64,000 nt of DNA from assembly GCF_029854215.1 (NCBI RefSeq), contig NZ_CP122961.1, forward strand, positions 1,178,001 through 1,242,000, given 5' to 3'. The stretch is from Halomonas alkaliantarctica. Its GTDB lineage: Bacteria > Pseudomonadota > Gammaproteobacteria > Pseudomonadales > Halomonadaceae. The position numbers were made by a program, and so were the translations under genes. Each line of letters begins with the position of its first letter. Within the stretch, counting starts at the first letter, position 1. The notes beneath the pieces are model-generated. The model did not search any database and had not been told where the DNA came from. It saw only the letters and a program-made list of their open reading frames with translations. This document shows positions 26,892 through 36,069 of this stretch, piece by piece.

Positions 26892-27698
26892 TCACGCCGT
26901 AAACACTGCATACACCATTTGCAGTGCCAACCCCATCAGCATAAAAGCGAATACCCGTTTGAGGAGATTTATGGGTAGCCTATGCGCTAACTTTGCCCCG
27001 ATGGGGGCGGTAAGAATACTGAAGGGCGCCATGAGTAGTAGGGCGGGCAGGTAAACGTAGCCGAGCGCCGCACTGGGCAGGCCTTGGGTAGACCAGCCGT
27101 TGATGATGTAGCCAAGCGCCCCGGCGATGGCGATGGGTAGCCCTACGGCTGCGGAGGTGCCGATTGCGCGGGGTAGCTTGACGTTGCACCAAGTGAGGAA
27201 GGGCACTGTTAGTGATCCACCGCCAATGGCGACGAGCGCGGAAATACCGCCGATGCCCAGGCCCACACCGCTGACGCCGATAGGGCCGGGAAGGCCGCGG
27301 CTCGGTTTAGGCTTGATGTTAGCCAGCATCTGGAGCGACATTAACACCATAAAGCAGGCGAAAAAGATGGCTAGGCCGCGGGTGGGAATCAGCGCAGCGA
27401 TAAAGGTCGCCAAAAAAGTGCCGATTAATATGCCAGGGGTAATAAAGCGCACGATGTCCCAGCGAACGGCGCCGTGCCGGTGGTGGGAGAACAAGCTAGC
27501 GGTAGAGGCGGGAATGATGGCCGCCATGGCGGTGCCTAAGGCCAAGTGGGCAAGGTGCTCGTGGGGGACGCCTTGGAGTACAAAAAGGGAGGTGAGAATC
27601 GGCACCATAATGCCGCCACCGCCAATCCCCAATAAGCCTGCCATCAAACCTACAAAACCGCCCAGTGCTACATAGGCCAACCACCAAATGATGTCCAA
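26892..27698 (-). CDS. TauE/SafE-family membrane permease
   Basis: A 268-residue integral membrane protein of the TauE/SafE (DUF81) family, with about eight hydrophobic helices in two related halves. The family glycine-rich loops appear as GLLGIGGGGIMVPIL near the N-terminus and GIGGISALVAIGGGSLTVPFL in the middle. Relatives export sulfite, sulfoacetate or other organic anions; the substrate is not evident here and no sulfonate genes are near. Translation seems to begin at a TTG, with GGAG eight bases before it; no suitable ATG is available. Confidence 0.85.
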   Translation of the reverse strand: MDIIWWLAYVALGGFVGLMAGLLGIGGGGIMVPILTSLFVLQGVPHEHLAHLALGTAMAAIIPASTASLFSHHRHGAVRWDIVRFITPGILIGTFLATFIAALIPTRGLAIFFACFMVLMSLQMLANIKPKPSRGLPGPIGVSGVGLGIGGISALVAIGGGSLTVPFLTWCNVKLPRAIGTSAAVGLPIAIAGALGYIINGWSTQGLPSAALGYVYLPALLLMAPFSILTAPIGAKLAHRLPINLLKRVFAFMLMGLALQMVYAVFTA

Positions 27699-27842
27699 AG
27701 CCGCTGCTCCTAAAATGTCTTGTTAGCATGATAATCATATTGTACCGGAAGCGTCGCCTGCAGCGGAGTCAAAACAAGTATTCCACTGTGGTAGCAGCTA
27801 TGCAGTGGTAAGCTGCAGAACAAGTAATATTTCGGAGTGTGT

Positions 27843-28439
27843 ATGCGCAATGTAATAAGCAGTGTTGGCGTGTTGATGATATCCGTTGCGCTACTGGCGG
27901 GCTGTGGCGAATCAGACGAGCCGAGTGAATCGGTGTCAGCCGCAGAACAAACGTCAGCCCCTGAGCCGACAGCTGCCGAGCCAGAAGTTGCCGAGGCGGA
28001 AGACGTTGAGCCGCTTATCGTCGAGATAACGGCGCATGTATCGCTGCGCAGCGATCGACGTTTAATGGTCGAGGGCGAAAGCAATTTACCTGACGAAACG
28101 TTAGTGCAGATTATTGTCGAACGCGAGATTAGCAGTGTGCGTTGGCGGGAGAGGACACGTGTAGCAGATGGAGTGTTTGCAGCGGGGCCATTTGGCCCTG
28201 GCAGTGGCTTACCCGATGGCGGCTATATAGTGCAGGTTGAGGTTTCCGAAGGCAGCGTGCAGCCGGAAGATGTTCAGGCGCGTATTGGCCACGAGGGCCA
28301 GCACCTGGCAGGAGAGCTGGTAAGCCAATCCCGCCATGGGCTGGGCCAAGTGGCCACCTACTCACGACGCTTCTTGGTGGGGAGTGAACCAAGGCAAACG
28401 CGTGACCAGGTGGAGGTGCTAGAGAGTCCGGGGAGGTAG
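27843..28439 (+). CDS. Putative lipoprotein of unknown function
   Basis: A 198-residue protein with a clear lipoprotein signal (hydrophobic core ISSVGVLMISVALLAG, lipobox LAGC). Next comes a linker of about 35 residues made mostly of Glu, Ala, Pro and Ser, then a domain of about 130 residues predicted mainly beta (VEITAHVSLRSDRRLMVEG, SVRWRERTRVADG, GGYIVQVEVS). The ATG at 27843 has GGAG five bases upstream; the GTG at 27837 is less likely. It faces the HTH gene convergently, with five bases between stops. No family recognised. Confidence 0.72.
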   Translation: MRNVISSVGVLMISVALLAGCGESDEPSESVSAAEQTSAPEPTAAEPEVAEAEDVEPLIVEITAHVSLRSDRRLMVEGESNLPDETLVQIIVEREISSVRWRERTRVADGVFAAGPFGPGSGLPDGGYIVQVEVSEGSVQPEDVQARIGHEGQHLAGELVSQSRHGLGQVATYSRRFLVGSEPRQTRDQVEVLESPGR

Positions 28440-28444
28440 ACGCT

Positions 28445-28969
28445 TTAGGCAGGATGCCAATGGGCTAACAGTATTGCATGAATCGAAGTATCGCTTGGGG
28501 CTTTGACGAAGTGCTCAATGACGAAACGATCGTCGCGTTGCACTACATAGTGGCCCGCTTTGTGAAACACATGAGTCGGCCCGAGCAGCAGCAGGTCACC
28601 AGCGTTAACTGGCGAAAAATCTGTGCCTTTGCCCGGTGTTGCCATAACGCACGGTGCTTTCCAGTCAATGTTCAGCGGGAGATGACTGGGTACTTTAATG
28701 GTCGTTGCCTGTACCTGTTCCCAAGGGAGGGGGCCAGTGTGGGTCAACGTCAATAGCTCGGGGGCGCTATCACCTTCCAATAGAGTTGCTAGGGAGCAGT
28801 CGAGGGCATCAGCGAGCGCAACAAGTCGTTCGTGACCGATCTGTTTGATCGCCCCAGACTCCCAATAAGAAATGGTGACATCTGACACGCCAACTTTGCG
28901 TGCAAGGGCAGCCTTATTGAGCTTGGCCCTAAGCCGCAGTTGCTTGATACGTGAGCCTAGCGATTCCAT
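28445..28969 (-). CDS. HTH-type (XRE family) regulator with C-terminal S24-like domain
   Basis: A 174-residue regulator. Residues 5-62 form a lambda-repressor-like helix-turn-helix (RIKQLRLRAKLNKAALARKV with VSDVTISYWESG as recognition region). The C-terminal half has the beta-rich layout of LexA/CI dimerisation domains (VNAGDLLLLGP, AGHYVVQRDDRFVIEHFV), but no clear Ser-Lys dyad, so self-cleavage is doubtful. AGGA precedes the ATG. Inverted repeats lie just upstream and may be its own operators. No adjacent phage genes exist, so it is a chromosomal orphan regulator. Confidence 0.82.
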   Translation of the reverse strand: MESLGSRIKQLRLRAKLNKAALARKVGVSDVTISYWESGAIKQIGHERLVALADALDCSLATLLEGDSAPELLTLTHTGPLPWEQVQATTIKVPSHLPLNIDWKAPCVMATPGKGTDFSPVNAGDLLLLGPTHVFHKAGHYVVQRDDRFVIEHFVKAPSDTSIHAILLAHWHPA

Positions 28970-28986
28970 TTCGTCTTCCTGATAAT

Positions 28987-29046
28987 GAGCTTACAAGCTC
29001 GTTGAATGTCTTCCACTATAATAATTTTCTCTACTATAGATAGTGG
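28987..29046. promoter_or_regulatory. Inverted repeats before the XRE regulator
   Basis: GAGCTT-AC-AAGCTC (28987-29000) and CCACTAT...ATAGTGG (29013-29046) flank AT-rich sequence that could hold the minus-strand promoter. They are plausible autoregulatory operators. Beyond them, up to the gltX promoter, I see no gene. Confidence 0.45.
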
Positions 29047-29233
29047 TGCTTTGAACATACTTTATTGGTCTGTCTCAAGCTTGGGGTATGCGCCCAAGGT
29101 GTTGCTGCAGAGCCATACTAAGCGATTGTGCTTTAGCGCGCATTAGTGGACAAATAACGTTGAGTTAATTTCTCCGACGCTTTCCTCCGCTAGTTGTTCC
29201 CTGCGTGACGCTGTTGGTTGCGCCTAAGGTGCG

Positions 29234-29239
29234 TATAAT
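29234..29239 (+). promoter_or_regulatory. -10 box of the gltX promoter
   Basis: A perfect TATAAT lies 34 bases before the gltX start. The best -35 (CTGTTG at 29211-29216, spacing 17) is poor. Confidence 0.55.
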
Positions 29240-29272
29240 ATCGCCATGCATTTTTGCCAATAGGACGTTTTC

Positions 29273-30757
29273 ATGACTGTACGTACTCGCATCGCACCTT
29301 CTCCCACGGGAGACCCCCACGTTGGTACGGCTTACATCGCGCTTTTTAATCTATGTTTTGCACGTCAGCATGGCGGCCAGTTTATTCTCCGTATTGAAGA
29401 CACCGACCGGGTGCGTTCGACGCCTGAATCCGAACAGATGATTCTCGATTCATTGAGTTGGCTGGGTCTTGAGTGGGATGAAGGCCCCGATGTGGGTGGT
29501 CCGTATGGCCCTTATCGGCAGAGTGAGCGTGGCGATATTTATGCCCAGTACGCCCAGCAGCTGTTGGATGCTGGACATGCGTTTAAGTGTTATCGCACCA
29601 GTGAAGAGCTGGATGAGCTGCGTGAAACTCGCAAAGCCGCTGGCCTGCACTTAGCTTTAAAGCCCGCTGATTTGGCGCTGGATAGCCAAGAGCAAGCACG
29701 CCGTGAACAGGAAGGCTGGCCTTACGTGGTGCGCATGAACGTGCCCGCCGAAGGTGTTTGTGTGGTCAATGACATGTTGCGCGGTACGATTGAAGTCGAA
29801 TGGGCGCAGGTGGACGCGCAAATACTGCTTAAATCAGACGGTATGCCCACTTATCATCTAGCCAATGTGGTCGACGATCATCTCATGGCGATTACTCATG
29901 TACTGCGTGGGGAAGAGTGGATTAACTCAGCACCAAAGCACCAACTGCTATATGAGTATTTTGGTTGGGAGATGCCGCAGCTTTGCCATATGCCGCTGCT
30001 GCGCAACCCGGACAAGTCCAAACTTTCTAAGCGCAAAAACCCGACCTCCATCAATTACTATCGTCGGATGGGTTTTTTACCCCAGGCCGTTACCAACTAT
30101 TTGGGACGGATGGGGTGGTCGATGCCCGATGAGCGCGAGAAATTCAGCCTCCAGGAAATGATGGCGGAATTCGATGTTCAGCGTGTTTCGTTAGGTGGCC
30201 CGGTATTTGACCTGGAGAAGCTGACGTGGCTGAACGGTGTTTATATCCGTGAAGATCTGGACGACGATGCACTGTTGAGCGCACTGCGCGATTGGGCCTT
30301 CAATGAAGCCTATGTGAAGCAGATACTGCCGCAGGTAAGGCCGCGGGTAGAAACGCTATCCCAGGTAATGCCGCTGGCAGGGCACTTCTTCTCGGGCCTT
30401 CCGACGCTAACAAAAGAATCATTTGAAAGCGTGAAGCTTGAGGAAGAAGAGCTGGTCAAGCTGCTTCAGTTCCTTGTCTGGCGGTTCGAGGGCGTTACGG
30501 CTTGGAATAAAGAGGCGCTGCTGAACGAAGTTAAGCTGCTGGCCGAGCATTTTGAATTAAAAATGAAAGTGTTCCTGGCGCCAGTATTTATTGCCATTAC
30601 CGGCAGTACGTCCAGTACCTCCGTGATGGACGCCATGGCGATTCTGGGTTCAGACGTTACCCGGGCACGCCTGCGCAGTGCAATAGAGGTCTTAGGCGGC
30701 GTTTCTAAAAAACAGGCGAAGCGCTTTGAAAAGGAGTACCGGGAAATAGCTCCGTGA
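29273..30757 (+). CDS. gltX: Glutamyl-tRNA synthetase
   Basis: Charges tRNA-Glu with glutamate. The 494-residue class I synthetase has the HIGH-type motif in [15 protein letters not shown] near the N-terminus and the KMSKS-type loop [10 protein letters not shown] around residue 250, plus the C-terminal anticodon-binding helical bundle. The protein reads directly from the start into the Rossmann fold, as in discriminating bacterial GluRS. tRNA-Glu(TTC), its substrate, is encoded 260 bases downstream, behind a terminator and a separate tRNA promoter. Confidence 0.97.
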   Translation: MTVRTRIAPSPTGDPHVGTAYIALFNLCFARQHGGQFILRIEDTDRVRSTPESEQMILDSLSWLGLEWDEGPDVGGPYGPYRQSERGDIYAQYAQQLLDAGHAFKCYRTSEELDELRETRKAAGLHLALKPADLALDSQEQARREQEGWPYVVRMNVPAEGVCVVNDMLRGTIEVEWAQVDAQILLKSDGMPTYHLANVVDDHLMAITHVLRGEEWINSAPKHQLLYEYFGWEMPQLCHMPLLRNPDKSKLSKRKNPTSINYYRRMGFLPQAVTNYLGRMGWSMPDEREKFSLQEMMAEFDVQRVSLGGPVFDLEKLTWLNGVYIREDLDDDALLSALRDWAFNEAYVKQILPQVRPRVETLSQVMPLAGHFFSGLPTLTKESFESVKLEEEELVKLLQFLVWRFEGVTAWNKEALLNEVKLLAEHFELKMKVFLAPVFIAITGSTSSTSVMDAMAILGSDVTRARLRSAIEVLGGVSKKQAKRFEKEYREIAP

Positions 30758-30817
30758 AGAAATAGCTTCGTGAAATAGTTTAGTAAAACCAGCTAACCAC
30801 AATTGATATAGCATTAG

Positions 30818-30852
30818 CGCCAATTTCTTATCTTTAGGGAATTGGCGTTTTT
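30818..30852 (+). terminator. gltX terminator
   Basis: CGCCAATT (30818-30825) pairs with AATTGGCG (30840-30847) and is followed by five T residues. Confidence 0.88.
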
Positions 30853-30856
30853 CATG

Positions 30857-30885
30857 TTGACGAAGGTCAGCGGAATCAGTATTAT
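30857..30885 (+). promoter_or_regulatory. tRNA operon promoter
   Basis: TTGACG (30857-30862) and TATTAT (30880-30885) are separated by 17 bases and lie just before tRNA-Ala. The following GC-rich discriminator (ACGCTCCG) is typical of growth-rate-controlled stable RNA promoters. Confidence 0.8.
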
Positions 30886-30907
30886 ACGCTCCGTCTTCGC
30901 GACATGT

Positions 30908-30983
30908 GGGGCCTTAGCTCAGCTGGGAGAGCGCAACACTGGCAGTGTTGAGGTCAGCGGTTCGATCCCGCTAGGCTCCACCA
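30908..30983 (+). tRNA. tRNA-Ala (anticodon GGC)
   Basis: A 76-base cloverleaf with acceptor stem GGGGCCT/AGGCTCC, D-arm TTAGCTCAGCTGGGAGAGC, anticodon GGC at 30941-30943 and T-loop TTCGATC. The CCA end is encoded. Confidence 0.97.
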
Positions 30984-31018
30984 ATCAGTAATCGCTTTCG
31001 CGAAGCGGCTCGATATAC

Positions 31019-31094
31019 GTCCCATTCGTCTAGTGGTCTAGGACACCGCCCTTTCACGGCGGTAACAGGGGTTCGAACCCCCTATGGGACGCCA
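31019..31094 (+). tRNA. tRNA-Glu (anticodon TTC)
   Basis: A 76-base cloverleaf with acceptor stem GTCCCAT/ATGGGAC, anticodon loop CTTTCAC (TTC at 31053-31055) and T-loop TTCGAAC. It lies 35 bases after tRNA-Ala, so the two are co-transcribed; the encoded end reads GCCA. Confidence 0.97.
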
Positions 31095-31714
31095 AAACTT
31101 CAGTACCCTTCCTAAACGTTTATTTCTCTAGCAATGAGCTCTCTCATCTGCTGGTTTTTTGTATTCCTGACGTTCACAAAAAAGCTACAAATCGACATTT
31201 TTTGGACGATTTTGTGCTTGACTTGTCCACTTTTGTTAATCTGCTTTTAAGGTTGTGCACAACCCCTTGTTGTTGACGCAAAAAATCTTTAACAGAACTT
31301 AAGTTGTTTAAAAACAGTCACTTATGGTAGATCAAAAAATAACCAATTTAAGGCTGACCCACTGCCCATGGCGATTTCGGGACGTTTTAAAGTGGTTGTG
31401 AACAGGGTTATCCACAGATAGTGTGGAAAACCCTGTTCAATACCTCAAGGCAGAAAAGTCAAGTGTTATTAGGGCCTGCTTAGGCGTTTTTAATGGTCGC
31501 GATATAGGCGAAAGAGTGATTCAAAAGGTAGTAGGTAAAGCGCTATCAAGCGGAGCCATCGGCTGACGGCTCTGCTATTGCATCGGGAGGTCAGTGAGGC
31601 CAAAGGGTGGCTTGGTAGGTAGCGAGCTGGCTAAGGGCATCTGAGGTGCAGTAGCATGATCGTTGGTGTGGCGCGTTGATGGCCCAAGAGGCAGAGGGTT
31701 ACTCAGCCATACGC
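31095..31714. other. Non-coding gap between convergent transcripts with DnaA-box cluster
   Basis: About 620 bases without a gene, lying between the 3' ends of the tRNA operon and gltA. The key element is 31399-31439: arms TGAACAGGGTTATCCACA and TGTGGAAAACCCTGTTCA, 18 bases each with one mismatch, around GATAG. The arms contain two opposed DnaA boxes, TTATCCACA (31408-31416) and TTTTCCACA (minus strand, 31422-31430). Weaker relatives are TTGTCCACT (31223-31231) and the palindrome GGTTGTGCACAACC (31251-31264). The part between (31270-31360) is AT-rich and includes GATCAAAAAATAA at 31330. This is the make-up of a replication-related DnaA-binding locus, origin-like or titrating. A small hairpin with T-run (31474-31491) may end the tRNA transcript. 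Confidence 0.6.
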
Positions 31715-31739
31715 AAAAGGCCACCCGAAGGTGGCCTTT
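31715..31739 (-). terminator. gltA terminator
   Basis: On the minus strand, AAAGGCCACC-TTCG-GGTGGCCTTTT: a ten-pair stem with a UUCG loop and a T-run, 20 bases after the gltA stop. Confidence 0.92.
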
Positions 31740-31758
31740 GATCATGCGGGGTATTGAT

Positions 31759-33045
31759 TTATTTTTTCGGGTAGTCGCGCTGGTCGTGACCAATGTAAAG
31801 CTGACGCGGACGGCCGATTTTATAGCTTTCGCTAAGCATCTCATTCCAATGAGAGATCCAGCCAATGGTGCGAGATACCGCGAAGATCACGGTAAACATA
31901 TTGGTTGGGATGCCCATCGCTTTCAGGATGATGCCCGAATAGAAGTCTACGTTCGGGTATAGCTTACGCTCGATGAAGTACTCGTCTTCGAGGGCAATCT
32001 GCTCAAGACGCTTGGCGATTTTAAGCTGCGGATCGTCGGCCATGCCGAGTTCTGCAAGTACTTCGTCGCAGGTCTCTTTCATTACCTTGGCGCGCGGATC
32101 GAAGTTGCGATATACGCGGTGTCCAAAGCCCATTAGCTTAAACCCGTCATCTTTATCCTTGGCTTTATCGACAAAGCGCTGAATATTCTCTTCGGAGTCA
32201 TCGCCAATTTCGTCAAGCATGGCCAGCACAGCTTCGTTAGCGCCACCGTGAGCGGGGCCCCAAAGTGCCGCGATACCTGCACTGATGCAGGCGAACGGGT
32301 TAGCCCCCGTGGAGCCTGCCAGGCGTACCGTCGAGGTAGAGGCGTTCTGCTCGTGATCCGCATGCAACATAAAGATGCGGTCCATGGCTTTCGCGTATAC
32401 CGGATTGATTTTGTACTCTTCGCACGGGTTGCTGAACATCATGTAGAGGAAGTTCTCTGCATAGCTCAGGTCGTTGCGCGGGTAGTTGAACGGTTGGCCG
32501 ACATTGTATTTGTGCGACATCGCCGCCAAAGTAGGCATTTTGGCAATCAGCCGAATAGCGCTGATCTCACGATCTTCCTCTTTAGTAATGTCCATGTGGT
32601 CATGGTAGAAGGCTGCTAAACCACCCACTACGCCGCATAGGATAGACATCGGGTGCGCATCGCGGCGGAACCCTTTAAAGAAGTTGTTAATCTGGTCGTG
32701 AACCATGGTGTGGTTACGAATGCGCGATTCAAAATCCGCGTACTGCTCGTCGTTGGGTAGCTCACCAAACAGAAGGGTGTAGCACACTTCAACGAAGTTA
32801 GACTCTTTGGCCAGTTGATCAATCGGGTAGCCGCGGTGTAGCAGCACGCCCTTGCCACCATCAATATAAGTGATGGCAGACTGGCAGGAAGAGGTGGCCA
32901 TAAAGCCGGGGTCGTAGGTGAACAGGCCTTCTGCGCCTAAGCCGCGCACGTCGATGACGTCAGGGCCAAGTGTGCCAGAGTACATCGGTAGATCGATCGG
33001 GTTATCCAGACCGTCTACCGTTAATGTCGCTTTCCTGTCAGCCAT
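31759..33045 (-). CDS. gltA: Citrate synthase (type II)
   Basis: Condenses oxaloacetate and acetyl-CoA to citrate, first step of the TCA cycle. The 428-residue length and the N-terminal segment (KATLTVDG...) fit the hexameric, NADH-sensitive type of Gram-negative bacteria. Catalytic histidines are in [13 protein letters not shown] and [15 protein letters not shown] and the catalytic aspartate in [23 protein letters not shown] precedes the ATG by five bases. It is transcribed divergently from sdhCDAB and has its own promoter and terminator. Confidence 0.98.
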   Translation of the reverse strand: MADRKATLTVDGLDNPIDLPMYSGTLGPDVIDVRGLGAEGLFTYDPGFMATSSCQSAITYIDGGKGVLLHRGYPIDQLAKESNFVEVCYTLLFGELPNDEQYADFESRIRNHTMVHDQINNFFKGFRRDAHPMSILCGVVGGLAAFYHDHMDITKEEDREISAIRLIAKMPTLAAMSHKYNVGQPFNYPRNDLSYAENFLYMMFSNPCEEYKINPVYAKAMDRIFMLHADHEQNASTSTVRLAGSTGANPFACISAGIAALWGPAHGGANEAVLAMLDEIGDDSEENIQRFVDKAKDKDDGFKLMGFGHRVYRNFDPRAKVMKETCDEVLAELGMADDPQLKIAKRLEQIALEDEYFIERKLYPNVDFYSGIILKAMGIPTNMFTVIFAVSRTIGWISHWNEMLSESYKIGRPRQLYIGHDQRDYPKK

Positions 33046-33120
33046 GCTGGCCTCCTTTCGAATTCGGGTTGGGACGTAAAGTCATTGCTGCGCATACCGC
33101 GCCGGCGAAAAGGCTTGCCC

Positions 33121-33148
33121 ACTATAGAAGCGTGCGACATTTTGTCAA
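33121..33148 (-). promoter_or_regulatory. gltA promoter
   Basis: On the minus strand, TTGACA (33148-33143) and TATAGT (33126-33121) with a 16-base spacer, about 75 bases before the gltA start codon. Confidence 0.82.
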
Positions 33149-33386
33149 TTAGCCTAAACGCTAGCCGTAGATTGTACAGGTGTTGTTGTTATGAATAGTT
33201 TTTGTATATGATGAAAAAGCCTACATTATGGCGAAACGCCAGAAGATTGACGATAGGCTAATATGATATGTTAACAGGCTTATCAAGTTGCTAATCTACT
33301 GTCACTATAACCATGCTGCAGCGCAAAATCGACTCAGGAAGAAGACAATTTTATTGCACCATAGTCGAGTTAGACCTGAGTTCGGT
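33149..33386. other. Centre of the gltA-sdhC divergent region
   Basis: No gene is seen. The AT-rich stretch holds an inverted pair TTAGCCTA (33148-33155) and TAGGCTAA (33254-33261) and a small hairpin TGGCG-AAA-CGCCA (33229-33241). These may be regulator sites serving both promoters; no known consensus is matched. Confidence 0.35.
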
Positions 33387-33415
33387 TTGTAAGCGAGGGC
33401 GAAGGTTCTTATAAT
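33387..33415 (+). promoter_or_regulatory. sdhCDAB promoter
   Basis: TTGTAA (33387-33392), 17-base spacer, perfect TATAAT (33410-33415). The transcript would carry a leader of about 115 bases before sdhC. Confidence 0.75.
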
Positions 33416-33421
33416 CCACGG

Positions 33422-33534
33422 CGCGCGACCGGCAGGTAGGTGGTCGTGCCCGACTTGGCAACGGCCGAGCCCCTTCCAGCAACCACCGCCCGCTCGGGCC
33501 ATGCCCGACCTGTCGCAGAGCGGGCCAAGAGAGT
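33422..33534 (+). promoter_or_regulatory. GC-rich structured leader of sdhC
   Basis: GCCCGCTC (33488-33495) pairs with GAGCGGGC (33518-33525), and GGGC-CAT-GCCC (33496-33506) nests inside, ending just before the ribosome site. Upstream, GGTGGT and ACCACC can pair, and the phrase TGCCCGAC occurs twice (near 33447 and 33502), allowing alternative folds. It may control translation of sdhC, but no known riboswitch is recognised. Confidence 0.5.
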
Positions 33535-33924
33535 GTGTACAAAGCCGTGAATAGCAAACGACCCGTAAACCTAGACCTTACTACGATACATTTCCCACTG
33601 CCGGCGCTGACGTCGATCACACACCGTATCACCGGTGTCATCCTGTTCGTTGGCCTAATCTTCGCTTTTTGGGCGCTGGATAAATCCTTGTCATCTCCTG
33701 CGGGTTTCGACGCCGTTAGCGATGCGCTGGCCAATAATTTTTTGGCTAAGTTGATTGCTTGGGGGCTGTTATCCGCACTGGCATTTCACTTTGTAGCGGG
33801 TATCAAGCACCTGCTGATGGATGCCGACATTGGGGTAACCCTTGAGGGTGGCGTTAAAAAAGCGCAGATCACCGTCGTGGTCAGCGCCGTTCTGATTATT
33901 CTGGCAGGAGTTTGGGTATGGTAA
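33535..33924 (+). CDS. sdhC: Succinate dehydrogenase cytochrome b556 subunit
   Basis: Membrane anchor of complex II, 129 residues with three transmembrane helices, helping bind heme b and ubiquinone. The RPVNLDL start region, the SITHRITGVILF quinone-site segment (Ser and Arg) and the heme-ligand histidine in ALAFHFVAGIKHLLMD are visible. The GTG at 33535 gives the same N-terminal length as the E. coli protein; a GTG at 33547 would remove four residues. The 3' end overlaps sdhD by seven bases. Confidence 0.94.
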   Translation: MYKAVNSKRPVNLDLTTIHFPLPALTSITHRITGVILFVGLIFAFWALDKSLSSPAGFDAVSDALANNFLAKLIAWGLLSALAFHFVAGIKHLLMDADIGVTLEGGVKKAQITVVVSAVLIILAGVWVW

Positions 33925-34265
33925 CTAACATTACAAGTTTTGGCCGTAGTGGGCTTTCTGACTGGCTGATGCAGCGCGTTTCTGCTGTTATTTTGGCCCT
34001 CTACACGGTCTTTATCGTTGCCTTCCTGCTTTTTAATCCGAACCTCGATTACTACGCGTGGAGCGGCCTATTCAGCCATACGTGGATGCGCATTTTCTCG
34101 CTATTGGCTTTCGTCGCCATAGCGGCACACGCCTGGATCGGTCTGTGGACCGTCACCACCGACTATCTCAAGTCCACTCGCCTGCGCGTGGGTGTCCAAG
34201 CTGTCATCATCCTGGGCATTTTCGTGTACTTGGTGTGGGGCATTCAAATTCTGTGGGGAGCTTGA
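33918..34265 (+). CDS. sdhD: Succinate dehydrogenase membrane anchor subunit
   Basis: Second membrane anchor of complex II, 115 residues with three transmembrane helices. The start [20 protein letters not shown] aligns with the E. coli subunit; the heme/quinone region is [16 protein letters not shown]. The ATG at 33918 has AGGAG seven bases before it and overlaps the end of sdhC by seven bases, so the two subunits are translationally coupled. Confidence 0.94.
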   Translation: MVTNITSFGRSGLSDWLMQRVSAVILALYTVFIVAFLLFNPNLDYYAWSGLFSHTWMRIFSLLAFVAIAAHAWIGLWTVTTDYLKSTRLRVGVQAVIILGIFVYLVWGIQILWGA

Positions 34266-34269
34266 TTAC

Positions 34270-36042
34270 ATGTCTAATCTGCGTAGCCTGACGTTTGACG
34301 CCATTATTATTGGTGGCGGTGGCTCTGGCCTGCGAGCCGCTTTGGAACTGGCGAAGTCCGGTAAAAAGACGGCCGTGTTATCGAAAGTTTTCCCGACCCG
34401 CTCTCACACCGTTTCTGCCCAGGGTGGCATTACCTGTGCCATCGCGTCTGATGACCCGAATGATGACTGGCGCTGGCACATGTACGACACCGTTAAAGGC
34501 GGCGATTATATCGCTGACCAGGATGCGGCTGAGTATATGTGTTCCGAAGGCCCGAAAGCGGTATTCGAACTCGAGCACATGGGTCTGCCGTTCTCCCGTC
34601 TGGATAACGGGCGTATTTATCAGCGTCCGTTCGGTGGCCAGTCGAAAAACTTCGGCGAAGGCGGCCAGGCGGCACGTACCTGTGCGGCGGCTGACCGTAC
34701 CGGCCACGCGCTGCTTCACACGCTTTACCAGAACAACCTGAAGAACAATACCGTGTTCCTAAACGAGTGGTACGCGGTTGATTTGGTTAAAAACGCCAGC
34801 GGTGACGTGGTCGGCTGTATCGCCATGTGCATCGAGACAGGCGAAGTGGTGCACGTTAAATCCAAGGCCACAGTACTTGCGACTGGCGGTGCAGGCCGTA
34901 TTTACGCCTCCACAACCAATGCGTTGATCAACACCGGTGACGGCATCGGCATGGCGCTGCGTGCGGGCTTCCCGATGCAGGACATGGAAATGTGGCAGTT
35001 CCACCCGACCGGTATTTACGGTGCGGGCACGCTGGTCACAGAAGGTTGCCGTGGTGAAGGTGGCTACTTGATCAACAAAGACGGCGAGCGCTTCATGGAA
35101 CGCTACGCGCCGAATGCTAAAGATTTGGCTGGCCGTGACGTTGTTGCGCGTTCGATGGTCATGGAAATTCTGGAAGGGCGTGGCTGTGGTGAGAAGGGCG
35201 ATCACGTCTTCTTGAAACTCGATCACCTGGGCGAAGAAGTACTTGGTAAGCGCCTGCCGGGTATCGTTGAGCTTTCTAAGACCTTTGCCCACGTTGACCC
35301 GGCAAAAGATCCGATCCCGGTCGTACCGACCTGTCACTATATGATGGGCGGTATCCCGACCAACATTCATGGTCAGGCGATTACCATGGACGAAAGCGGT
35401 AACGATCATATCGTTAACGGTCTGTTTGCCTGTGGTGAAGCGGCGTGTGTATCGGTTCACGGTGCCAACCGCTTGGGCGGTAATTCGCTGCTGGATCTGG
35501 TGGTCTTTGGTCGTGCCGCGGGTATGTTTATCGAAAGCGCGCTGAACGAAGGTATCGAGTATCTGGACGCTTCCGAGTCTGACATTGAGTCGGCCATGAA
35601 GCGGATCACGCGCTGGAACGAGTCAGAGGGTGGCGAAAGCATTCCTGAGCTGAAAGCTGAGCTTCAGGAAATCATGCAGACCTCTTTCGGCGTATTCCGC
35701 GAAGAGAAAAACATGCTGGAAGGTGTTGATAAGCTAGCGCTGCTGCGCGAGCGCATTGCCAATGCCCACCTGCCTGACAAGTCCAACGCCTTCAACACTG
35801 CCCGTGTAGAAGCACTGGAACTTGATAACTTGATGGAAGTGGCTGAAGCGACGGCGATCGCTGCCCTTGAGCGTAAAGAGAGCCGCGGTGCACACTCGCG
35901 CTACGACTATCCAGACCGTGATGACGTCAACTGGCTGAAGCACTCGCTCTTCTTCCCAGCGACGAAAGAACTGAAAAAACGCGACGTTAACTTCAAGCCG
36001 AAAACTGTTGATACGTTCGAGCCTAAGGTTCGTACCTACTAA
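34270..36042 (+). CDS. sdhA: Succinate dehydrogenase flavoprotein subunit
   Basis: Catalytic subunit of complex II, 590 residues, oxidising succinate to fumarate with covalently bound FAD. The dinucleotide motif is [17 protein letters not shown], the FAD-linking histidine is in [10 protein letters not shown] near residue 46, and substrate-site residues appear in [22 protein letters not shown] and [13 protein letters not shown]. The start at 34270 is four bases after the sdhD stop; an upstream in-frame extension overlaps sdhD and is not conserved. Confidence 0.97.
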   Translation: MSNLRSLTFDAIIIGGGGSGLRAALELAKSGKKTAVLSKVFPTRSHTVSAQGGITCAIASDDPNDDWRWHMYDTVKGGDYIADQDAAEYMCSEGPKAVFELEHMGLPFSRLDNGRIYQRPFGGQSKNFGEGGQAARTCAAADRTGHALLHTLYQNNLKNNTVFLNEWYAVDLVKNASGDVVGCIAMCIETGEVVHVKSKATVLATGGAGRIYASTTNALINTGDGIGMALRAGFPMQDMEMWQFHPTGIYGAGTLVTEGCRGEGGYLINKDGERFMERYAPNAKDLAGRDVVARSMVMEILEGRGCGEKGDHVFLKLDHLGEEVLGKRLPGIVELSKTFAHVDPAKDPIPVVPTCHYMMGGIPTNIHGQAITMDESGNDHIVNGLFACGEAACVSVHGANRLGGNSLLDLVVFGRAAGMFIESALNEGIEYLDASESDIESAMKRITRWNESEGGESIPELKAELQEIMQTSFGVFREEKNMLEGVDKLALLRERIANAHLPDKSNAFNTARVEALELDNLMEVAEATAIAALERKESRGAHSRYDYPDRDDVNWLKHSLFFPATKELKKRDVNFKPKTVDTFEPKVRTY

Positions 36043-36069
36043 ACGCCGCATAGACGAGAGGGAGTCACT

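Noticed and set aside
34759..35460. Long antisense frame (233 codons) within sdhA
   Set aside because: Shadow of the highly biased sdhA codon use; the composition is His/Arg/Thr-rich and no start context is seen.
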